Source of the DNA: Clonostachys chloroleuca
Taxonomy: Eukaryota; Ascomycota; Sordariomycetes; Hypocreales; Bionectriaceae
Length of the DNA stretch: 64,000 bases
Assembly: GCA_037952775.1 (NCBI GenBank)
Contig: JBANAY010000003.1
Coordinates: 22,630,001 to 22,694,000, forward strand
Direction: 5' to 3'
In this document: piece after piece, positions 55,508 through 64,000 of the stretch
Position numbering within the stretch: the first letter of the stretch is position 1
How the letters are laid out: each line of letters opens with the position of its first letter
The notes under the pieces: model-generated
The model's database searches: none
What the model saw: the letters and a program-made list of their open reading frames with translations, nothing else
Told to the model about the DNA's origin: nothing
Position numbers and translations under genes: made by a program

Positions 55508-57283
55508 ATGGCGTCTCCGCCCGTGGCCACGCAGGCTACCAGCTCTGGGCATTCTGCCCAAGCTGCTGCTGCTCCAATCACGGTGGCCGAAGAAACTACT
55601 GCCGATGGAGATACGCATATTGCGGCGTTGGTAGGCGCCCCTGGGCTCAAACCACATCTATCTTAGTATTGTATCTGACATGAGTAAACCCTTTTTATTG
55701 TCTTGAATAGGAAGCTGAAGCTATCGACAACGAAGATGGAGACTCTGCACTTGGAATTGTGAGATGCCTATTTACCTACATCTTGGGAATTGGATGAAAG
55801 CATCGCGGCCCGACTCGCGAAAATCGAACTAATGCCATGTCAATTACCTAGACTGACGACCAATTGTCCTCTGAGTCATTACGGTCCAGCATCTACCATT
55901 ACCACATGGAAAACGGTCGCATGTATCATTCGCTAAGTCAAGGAAGTGCGTGTTGTCTCGGCGTATCTTGGTAGCACATGGCTAATTCTATGATAGAATA
56001 TATCCTGCCCAATGACGAGGTTAGCACTTAACTCGCAGTGCTGGAGGTGTGATTATATGTTACTGATGTTATGTCCATTATTTAGGAGGAGAATGATCGG
56101 CTTGGTAGGACTCAGAGAATAGCTGACGCCTATCTGATGGATCATACTAATATGAGATCTGTAGATATCCAAAACCACCACTTGCGAGTCACTTTTGATG
56201 GACGTCAATACTTCGCCCCAGGCGCAGATAGTGCCAAGCGTGTTCTTGATGTTGGAACGGGAACTGGCATATGGGCCATTGAGTTTGGTATGATTTTGAC
56301 TCCTTTGATTCATCTAGAAAACTACTGACCATCCTACGTAGCTGATGATCACCCCGATGCCACGGTTTGTCCAACTGATTCTTTGATACGGAGATGTATT
56401 CATATTAAAAGCTATAACAGGTCATTGGAGTTGACCTTAGCCCAATCCAACCTGAATTGTAGGTCCTAACCTTTTACATTATGCTTCTGTCATTGCCTTG
56501 CTAACTGCTGCGCTTCACTTGGTAGCGTCCCCCCCAACTGCCAATTCGAAGTCGATGATGTGGAAAAAGAGTGGACATGGACTAAACCATTTGATTACAT
56601 CTTCAGCCGTATGATGATCATGAGCTTCGCGAGCTGGGACAATTACTTGGTGCAAGCAGATAGGTAGGTCGCACACACTGCTTCTCCTTCGACCAAGCAT
56701 TGCTTGCCATTATTAAAGTCTATAACGAAGTGAGCTAGAGTCAACTAAAAACCTATTTAGGCATCTGGTACCCGGCGGGTGGATCGAAATGATTGATATT
56801 TACTTCCCAGGTGGTTCCGACGACGGAACTTTGACAGAGGATCTGAATCTCTTCAAGTGGAACGAGTACATGCGCAAGGCTAGTGTTGAGCTCGGCCGTG
56901 ATTGGATGGAGGTGCAGAACCACAAGAAGCGACTCGTCGACTTTGGGTACCAGAATGTCCAACAGAAGAACTTCAAGTGGCCTATCAATACCTGGCCCAA
57001 GGACAAGAAGCACAAGGAGGTCGGTCTGTGGACCCTTGCTAACATTGAAGCCGGCCTGGAGGGTCTATGCATGGCTCTGTTTACGAGAGGTCTGGGATGG
57101 ACTAAGGAGGAAGTGGTGTCTTTTGTCGCCGCCGTTCGTAAGGAGATGAGAGATCCCCGTATTCATGCCTACTGGCAGATGTAAGTTGCTGGCCGACTAC
57201 ACTAGTTCTGGTTTTCATTTGACACAACTAACGAGTGATTTCACAGTGTTGTTATTTATGGACAAAAGCCCTACGATAAGTAA
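55508..57283 (+). CDS. LaeA-like SAM-dependent methyltransferase, 10 exons, 381 aa
   Basis: Exons are 55508-55630, 55711-55758, 55852-55945, 55997-56019, 56086-56287, 56342-56364, 56421-56458, 56526-56663, 56761-57180 and 57247-57283; two are only 23 nt and one 38 nt, yet the frame is perfect. After a 60-residue polar, Ala/Thr-rich start come the family landmarks: ENGRMYHSL, KYILPNDEEENDRL, the SAM motif VLDVGTGTGIWAIEFAD, HPDATVIGVDLSPIQPE, VPPNCQFEVDDVEKEW, FDYIFSRMM, and HLVPGGWIEMID. Length is normal. The family includes LaeA, a nuclear regulator of secondary metabolism, and many paralogues that methylate small molecules. No biosynthetic core gene lies nearby, so a pathway cannot be named. 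The high intron count is itself typical of LaeA-like paralogues. Confidence 0.92.
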
Positions 57284-57467
57284 ACAGATGACCTTGGGAA
57301 GAACGGAATGTTGTTGGGTTGATGCCGGCGGCATATGATTTGTGTGGTTCGGGTGATTACGTACGAACGGATCGATCGCGACTATAGGCATACCATAACG
57401 GAGTAAAAGCAAAGAAATATCCAAGGGGCATTGTTATGTCTAGCAAAACTCATTATGATGGTAGTAA

Positions 57468-58945
57468 CTATGAGAATCCCAACTCGAACTTTACCATTGA
57501 TGCTGGCTCGTATCCGACATACTCGTTCCCTTGGAAGGGGCAAGGTCCACCCGCATAAATATAATCCTGAATTTCATCAGATACGCGAACGAACGGCCCG
57601 CACATTACTAGTTTCTGACATGTGCAGATGGTCAATTTGATCCGATCCTGCTTCTGCCGGCGACGCCAACCCAGCTTGTACTTGGCCTCGGCAAGCACCT
57701 GCCCATAACTCCCCTTTCCAGACCGGAAATGGAGTCTGTCCAGCTCGACGGAGCGCAGCGTGCGAGGCATGGCCCCGAGAAGAGTAATTAGATCCTGTGA
57801 GCGAACGCACATACCTGAAAGGCCAAAATGGCGGAGCCGCGGCCAGCATTCAACCGGAAAGACGTGAATCAAGGGGGGAATGTGATTATTGGGAGTTATG
57901 CTCGTCTGAACGCCGATCGTCTGTAGCCACACCGAACTCGTCTGCAGCCTGAAGTGCTCCAAGTCCTTTGCGCCGCTCAACGCCTGCCGAAAATGCCCAC
58001 TTCTAAATAGGGATGCCTGGTGAGTTTGACCTTCTATGGCAATAGCTAGGTCTAGGCGACGGAAGCTAGGGCGGCTGATCAGAGTGGTCAGATCATGGAG
58101 CTCATCGCACGGATCTTCGAATATGCGATGGCTGATCCCGGTCGGGAGGATTCCTGCATCCAAGACGAGTTCTGAGACTCTGCACTTGCTGTGTGAGAGT
58201 CCGGCAAGCAATTTGAAAACGGCACGCGCCCCTTCCCACATGTTTTTCTCCGATTCTGTAAGCCGGTGCCAGGGCTCAGAGAGTTCATGGTTGTTCACTA
58301 TTCCGAAAGGGCCATCGAGAGTCCAACGGTGAGGAAAGGGATAAACGAATCCGTGTGGGAACTCGCGGATCATGGGGGATGGGTATCGTGGATTGTGCAC
58401 ACCACCATGGGCGTCGGGCGTGACGGTGATTCGCTGAAGAGCAGGGAACCGGCGCACACCAATATGCAAGGCGTTCACATGACGACCAGATTGGCGTAAT
58501 TCATCCTGCGCCCGGACGAGCTCTTTGTAATACTCATACGAATCTTGGGTCCGCCCATGCCCGCGAGGGCCCATGTCGTCTTTTTTACTGTTCGACCACG
58601 CTTGCTCGATTTTCAGTCTCCGGCTCTCAGAATGCTGCACGAACCATGTAGTTGAGGCTTCATCCTCTGAGTGACTACCGTGACTGGTTCTTCTCGGTGG
58701 AAGGGGGTAAAAACTGCGTCATCCCAGACAATTTCGGTGACGAAGCGGCGTAATGTCTCGTGAGCTGCGATGGCTAGAAAGACTTCTACATTTCGTGGAT
58801 TGGCCGAGAGGAAGACGCGATCTATTCGCAGTTCTAACGAGGCACACAGCTTTCTGGATGACAAGCGCATATGCTTAATATCTGTGAGATCGAGATGTGA
58901 CTGAACAAGAAGAAAAAGCTCAGTTGGCAGAGCAAGTAACGGCAT
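57468..58945 (-). CDS. F-box protein, apparent frameshift or very short intron, 478-492 aa
   Basis: The N-terminal MPLLALPTELFLLVQSHLDL followed by IKHMRLSSRKLC is an F-box, the Skp1-binding part of SCF ubiquitin ligases. The long C-terminal region (SEPWHRLTESEK, LHDLTTLISRPSFRRLDLAI, LRHFGLSGMCV, LRSVELDRLHF) is the leucine-rich-like domain of fungal F-box proteins. Between them the frame changes around 58650-58707. Two readings work. One more C in the run of five at 58703-58707 gives 492 aa and creates a plausible SEDEASTTWFVQHSE junction. Alternatively a 44-nt GTAGTC...GCAG intron gives 478 aa, shorter than any other intron here. The indel is preferred. It lies 184 bp from the converging methyltransferase. 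Confidence 0.75.
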
Positions 58946-59504
58946 TATGACTGCTTTTGATGAGAATGAAGGGAAGAGATACGCTCTCGTCTTTCAAGCT
59001 GAAGTAGAAGTTAGTCACTTGATAGTCTGGTATTCTTTTATGCCCGAAACGTCGACCTGCAGAAGCGGGGTGGTCGTCTGGCCTTTGATGCGTTGTAATA
59101 TCGGACCAATTAGGCCGGAAATTTCACTCGATTTCCGTATTTGATCGGTATCGTGTTTAGTTTAGAAAGTATCGATATCCTTCTCGTGACTCCGAATGAT
59201 GGCAACGCCATCATTTACTATGGGACGTCTGGCTGTGTTGGTGCCAAGCGGGCGATAGAGAGATATCGTCAACTACCGAGATAATCTATGAAGGTTGAAG
59301 CCCGCAGCCCAGCCTGTTCGAACGCACATACAATTCACTAGTAAATACAATCAGGAATTCAGTGGAAGCCGGACCGGCCGCGAATGCAGAAGTAAGGTTC
59401 AATCGCGCGATAGCCGCGGCCGCGATGCAACCGACTTGGAAGGATCAGTTTAACCGGGAGGGGTCAGTTAGCTAGGTTGGAAGGCGACAACCCAAAGTGG
59501 ACCC

Positions 59505-59581
59505 GATCGTCAGAGCCCTGACCTATCGGCTCGAGCCACTCTAGCCGGTAGGATCTATCGCGAACTACGGCTCTGACGATC
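59505..59581. repeat. 13-bp perfect inverted repeat, 51-base spacer
   Basis: GATCGTCAGAGCC (59505-59517) is matched in reverse complement at 59569-59581. Just downstream CTATCGG...CCGATAG (near 59597-59617) forms a further small hairpin. Confidence 0.65.
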
Positions 59582-59669
59582 AACCTAATACCGAGCTATC
59601 GGCGCGGGCCCGATAGCCCGAAGAGCGTTCTGATCCTATCAAACGCGCACATTGAAGGAAGATCATGAA

Positions 59670-59744
59670 CTCGGTCTTACGGATATGAAGATCCCTAGCA
59701 ATTCATATACTAAAAGGATACTTGAATGACCTCATAAGACCGAG
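59670..59744. repeat. 10-bp perfect inverted repeat, 55-base spacer
   Basis: CTCGGTCTTA (59670-59679) is matched in reverse complement by TAAGACCGAG (59735-59744). It lies directly after the 13-bp pair, making three nested or consecutive stems in 250 bases. Confidence 0.6.
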
Positions 59745-61492
59745 ACCGGGCTACTCTTACGAATACGAACAAGGGATTCCTGAGGATATAAGGGGCCACG
59801 GATCCCTTCTGTAATTACTAGTTAGAATTAACAGTCTCAATATATCCCTTTTACCTGTATAACTGGAAGTTGTTAGGTAGCGACACCAAGAATTCCATGA
59901 CGGGATTGAACTACGACACCAATGCCCTGCAAATGTAGTAAATTTTTGTTGTATATGGTCCGCTAGAGAATGCGTCATGCCATATGTGAGATGACTTACA
60001 TCAGAGAGAAGCCACTGGAGTTGATGATGAGATAGACTTCTTGATAATACAATACTGAGACATAACTTCCGAGACTTGGTTTTTTTCAGAGCTTTCGTCC
60101 CAAAGAGACTGCAAAATATAATGTGATAAGGGGGATATAATCTTAAGCCGAAGGATATTTATGGTTCTATGGGTTCGGCCATAATCGAAGGGTACCAAAG
60201 GGTACTGCTCTAGAAACACCTCGAAGCCAAGCCGGTAGACCCGGTGGTAGACGATCTTGGCCTGAGAGAAGATATATCTAATACTAATCGGATATTAGCC
60301 TGTAGATCCCATTTGTTGAAGAAATCTGGCCATGATTCCAAACCCCTAAGGCACGAGGAAATGGAACGCGGAATATCACCGTCGAGCTGTGGTGGCTGGA
60401 TTGCATCAAGGGTGCAATTTGACTTTTGCAGAGTGGATAGTAAACGACTGACAGGAAGGAATAGGGCCTGGCCTTGGAAGAGATCGTGAGATCGCTGATT
60501 AACCCGATGCGGCGGTTTAACTTTGCAGCCGTAGCATGGACCATTGTCGAGAAACTCCTACGCTAAGTTTAATACGCCAAAATAAGGGGATAAGCATCCT
60601 TTGCGACAATAATGGATATAGCTTAACTGGAGCGCAATCATCCTCTTTAAGTAACAGCAAGAGGATAATAAAGTGCTGGCTACTCTAGTGCTGAAGGTTA
60701 AGATCCTTGGGAATTGTTGCGTCGGTCTTGGTAAACACCCACGTAGAGGCTCGGGATAAGAATCACTGCTTGGATCCTCCATTATTAGTTTTAGATTAGC
60801 CTGCCGATCGGTATCGATCATCTTTGTCAACTGGATCGAAAGAACCACCGATCTTTTAAAGCAAAAAGTTTACTTGCTACATGTACCATTGAAGAAAGTA
60901 ACGCCCCGCCCAATATTCACACCAACATCATCTGGCTACGGGGCTAGTTTTGATGAACAACAGAATGCATATTTTTGTTTGGTCTGAATGAATTTTGGCT
61001 ACTGATCCTGACTATAACGGGGAAGCTCGATACAGAGCGGCGGATTATAAGTACGACCAAGGAAACCCCTTGCTGGCGGCCATCGAGTTTGAGTCGATAA
61101 TAGGTTCAGGAAAATCGTATTACCCCAACAAGAAGGAGACAAATGGAGGACCTCGCTTAAGATGATTCGATTTGAGCTAATCAAGTTCGGTGGAGTTTCG
61201 ACAAAGGTTCGTTGGTGCCAAACTTAAAGATGTTAACATGGCGCGAACTGAAGCCAACATTCCTGCCAGAAGCGACTGTGGGGACTCTATCCACGGCCCT
61301 GATGGCCAAGAGTTCAAGCAGACATATTAAAGCTAATGAGATATCTCCCAGTGCCAAGATCTAACGAGTTCTTGCCTACCTTGCCTACCGCTGTGACATA
61401 AACAGTGAAGTGTAATGGCATACCTACTTAGGGTTGCGACCTTCACTTTGCCGATGGCCGTTTGAATTGTTTAGGACCAAAAAATTGACGAC

Positions 61493-62721
61493 ATGACTAT
61501 GTTTTCTGGAAAAGGGCTTTTGGTATGAGCATTTTTGTTAGTCCGTACCGAGCTCAAAGACGGTAGAGACTGATGTAAATCCAGGCCGTCGAATGGACGC
61601 TTATTGGCATTGCGCTCATCCTCCTCATCGCACGACTTAACCTACGAATCCGATACCTTCGATCGGGATTTGTGATAAGCGATGGGTTTATGATTGCAGC
61701 CTTTGTCGCGGCCGCCTCCTTAACATCCGCCGACACTTGGTTATATCACATGAAAGTGTACAAGCCAGATGTGGACTTTCAGATGAATCACTGGGATTCA
61801 TCAGTTGAAGAGAAGATCCAAGTTTATAAGGTATGTGAGATCGTATTGCTAAGGATTCATGAAGACCAACACAACTGAGTGGATCCGCAGACGTTCTTCA
61901 GTTTATACTTTCCCTTCTATATCGAACAATATCTCAACAAAGGTACTCTCATTGCATTGTATTTTGAAATATTCGGCCAGCATATGGGAAAGACGAGGAC
62001 CTCTTTATTTGCTCTTTCGACCTTTTGCATCATTGGATTCACAACTACCGTGCTGATGAACCTGTTTTACTGCCGCTTCGGATGTTACTGGTACGCCTGT
62101 TTCCCATCTCTAGAAGATGCCTGGGGTAGCTGATATTGTTTAGGTCACTTGATAATCCGTGTGATGCAAGTTGTGTCGTTGTCAAAGATAATGTGGGCTG
62201 GGCTTTCCATTTCGCAAGTGGCCTTCTCAGTAAGCATCGCTTGGCGGCAATACCAAATCCAGTTGCTAACTCTACCAACCTAGTCTTTGTTCTTCCCCTG
62301 GTTTACATTAATCGATTAAACATGTCGAAAACACAGAGGATTAGCACCGGTATTATCTTTTGTCTGGGGTTCATCAACCTCTGCATCTCCTTGGCTAGGT
62401 GGTTCATCGTCCAATCCGTGTTCTCACCGAGCCCTTCTCTTCCTTTCGGCGGTACGTTCTTTCTGCTTGGGTGTTTTAACCCATCGAAACTTACGTCCTT
62501 TCACAGAGGCTCTTGCTGTGTCAGACGCGCATTCAGGGTTGATAATCTCTATTTTACTGTCACTCCGAGCGTATCTGAGAATATTCCGTGGAGAAGACCC
62601 CGAGACTCGCGATGCGCGCCTAACCAGTACCAGTACCAGTGCTACTGGCTGCCGCTCCCAAGTATCAGCTATCCGTAAAGAGATCACTACATGTCAAGAA
62701 ATCTCTTATCTTAGCGTGTAA
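61493..62721 (+). CDS. Pth11-like rhodopsin-fold integral membrane protein, 6 exons, 314 aa
   Basis: Exons are 61493-61522, 61585-61830, 61891-62090, 62144-62229, 62284-62451 and 62507-62721; introns are 53-62 nt with good signals. Seven hydrophobic segments can be traced: EWTLIGIALILLIARLNL, GFMIAAFVAAASLTSADTWL, TLIALYFEIFG with its leading SLYFPFYIEQYL, LFALSTFCIIGFTTTVLMNL, GWAFHFASGLLIFVLPLVYI, GIIFCLGFINLCISLARWFI, and SGLIISILLSLRAYL. The pattern fits the fungal rhodopsin domain of Pth11-like receptors, except that the N-terminus is short and no CFEM domain precedes it. The tail is brief and Ser/Thr-rich. Members act as presumed surface sensors; ligand unknown. A final GT-AG intron at 62656-62705 could instead give a slightly different end. 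Confidence 0.8.
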
Positions 62722-63214
62722 GATTGATTATCCTCTGAGTATTAGAATATTTGAAATTCGCTGATGCGGTCAACAGGGACGAGCAGGCGTTTTTCCAAGG
62801 GAGAGTTCCCGATGTGTTTTGTGATACGAGATCAATTAGGACGGTATCGGTGAATGGAAATGCGGTCTGAGATTTGAAGCGACGTGCGACTTAGGCCTTT
62901 TCCCTTTGATAAGAGGTATTTGCGTCCCCTGCGCGCCTCAACCCGTGGTAAGAAGGCTGACAGCGTCTCCAGCTAGTTAGAGATGTTTCACGCGAATGAG
63001 TGGATGACGCTACAGATATATGCTTCAAGTTCCCCAGCGTCACTCAGTGGACGGAAGAATTATGTTTCCTTTAGAGAGACATCAATAGCAAGCTTTATGT
63101 AGAATCATCAAATAACATCGTTATCTCCAAAATACCTCAAAGTGATGAGATGGCTGCGACAGTCCAATTATCTAGTACGCAATGAGTGAAAAAAAATCTC
63201 TTAACACATGTAGT
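62722..63214. other. convergent intergenic region
   Basis: 3' sides of the Pth11-like and MFS genes; AT-rich, no gene seen. Confidence 0.5.
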
Positions 63215-64000
63215 CTAATGCAGTCTAAAGAACCAGAGCCAAAGTGGAATGATCAGAGCCAGCTGTAAACAAACATAATACACCAACATCTCAATACCAA
63301 AACGATTCGAAATAAGACCAAAGACAAATGGCATGAAAGCTGCACCAATTTGGCCCATGGAGTTAACAAACGAGATGCCCGCAACCTGCACTTCCCTGGG
63401 GAGCAACTGTGTCATCATAATAATGCCAGAGGGATACAAGGGCCCGAGTAGGAAGCCCAACAAAGCCATCAGAGCGACCGAGACAGCTGGGATGGTTGAA
63501 ATTGCAAAGGCAACTTGAGAAAGAAGAGCCAGGCAAAGGAAAGAGGTTACCAGCAGTTGAACTGGCACATACCTTGTCATTACTCCTAGGGAAAGTTTCC
63601 CTGCAGCTAAGCCGAGGTGAAATAGGGAGACGCAAGCCCCCCAAGCAGATTTGAGCCTTCGTTTACTCTATTCATGTACGCGATGCCCCATCCTGTCACG
63701 GTAACTGTGGAAGAGAGGTTAGGTTGCGTTGGAGTGAATTGTCTGGGTAGGGGAATGCTTCTCACATTCGACGCCCATGAACGCAGATACATAGGCGCTT
63801 CCAATCCACGTGGCAGTATAGCTAAAACTGGATTGAGGGCTCGGTTCTTCATCGGGTTCTGCTTCGTCTCGAATATTCTTTCGCCCATTTTCGACGTGGA
63901 ATGACTCGACATCATGTTGCCAAAAGGAATACGCCAGGCATGGTAGCTCGAGGAAAACAAAAGCGGTCTGGGATAATCAGATTAGCCATAGATTCGGTCG
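63215..64000 (-). CDS. MFS transporter, C-terminal half, runs off the window; apparent frameshift
   Basis: Only the 3' part is present; the 5' end lies beyond 64000. Reading from the edge: a segment ending LPCLAYSFWQHD, an acidic loop (RDEAEPDEEPSPQSS), a helix (YTATWIGSAYVSAFMGVE), an intron at about 63687-63746 with a GTGAGA donor and a CTAAC branch, then FTVTGWGIAYMNRVNEGS. Here the frame slips at 63650-63652, where an AAA run would need a fourth A. It resumes as SAWGACVSLFHLGLAAGKL, then helices including ALLGFLLGPLYPSGIIMMTQ and GAAFMPFVFGLISNRFG, ending WLWFFRLH. This matches the second bundle of an MFS carrier distantly like the yeast Bsc6 group. Substrate unknown. Confidence 0.78.

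Larger units (their letters stand above)
58946..61492. other. 2.5-kb gap with inverted repeats, possible retroelement remnant
   Basis: No intact gene. At 59.4-59.75 kb the DNA turns GC-rich and densely self-complementary (separate entries). The minus strand at 59757-60219 has two short open segments, without recognised domains. A degraded LTR-type element is possible, but no LTR pair or coding domain could be shown. Confidence 0.4.

Noticed and set aside
59340..59960. Solo LTR of a retrotransposon
   Set aside because: The segment has LTR-like composition, but no TG...CA borders, target duplication, second copy or pol motif could be shown from this window.

Overview
The window is nuclear DNA of a filamentous ascomycete (Pezizomycotina). 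The evidence is short GT-AG introns, mostly 50-95 nt with CTAAC/CTGAC-type branch sites, monocistronic genes on both strands, Zn2Cys6 and C2H2 regulators, Dal5- and pantothenate-type transporters, a LaeA-like methyltransferase, a Pth11-like rhodopsin-fold membrane protein, a NACHT STAND protein and several plant cell wall glycosidases. The gene set would suit Eurotiales or a related plant-associated or saprotrophic group. Genus cannot be fixed from the sequence. All exon structures below were read by hand from splice signals and frame continuity.

Layout. 2-7 kb: an SDR, an MFS sugar transporter and a secreted GH45 endoglucanase. 10-18 kb: a compact group of a Dabb protein, an SDR, a regulator with two C2H2 fingers plus a Zn2Cys6 cluster, and a semialdehyde-type aldehyde dehydrogenase. 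It looks like a small catabolic or specialised-metabolite locus. 18.6-22.3 kb: a 3-isopropylmalate dehydrogenase diverging from a Dal5-type transporter. 22.3-26 kb: a gene-poor, AT-rich, repeat-scarred stretch with a small secreted Cys-rich protein and a decayed STAND-type N-terminal domain. 26-31 kb: a divergent pair of an MFS permease and a GH88-like unsaturated glucuronyl hydrolase sharing a promoter with a perfect CGG-N4-CCG palindrome. 32-46.7 kb: an F-box protein, a NACHT STAND protein, a MYND finger protein, a C2H2-like nuclear protein and a GH12-like secreted protein. 47-53 kb: a single-pass membrane protein with a triplicated cytoplasmic motif, then a secreted, extremely acidic repeat protein. 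55-64 kb: a ten-exon LaeA-like methyltransferase, a second F-box protein, a repeat-bearing gap, a Pth11-like protein and the 3' part of another MFS transporter that runs off the right edge.

Two things stand out. First, five otherwise well-conserved genes (aldehyde dehydrogenase, F-box 1, NACHT, F-box 2, terminal MFS) each carry a frame break that one extra base in a mononucleotide run would mend. This looks more like a systematic base-calling fault than five independent pseudogenes, although F-box 2 could instead have a 44-nt intron. Second, the most unusual proteins are the 298-residue acidic secreted protein with about 26 R-[D/E] units (52.3 kb), the small secreted protein with its own LERREL repeats (24.4 kb), and the membrane protein with three EID-NI-EM-GSP repeats (47.4 kb). 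None could be assigned to a described family here.
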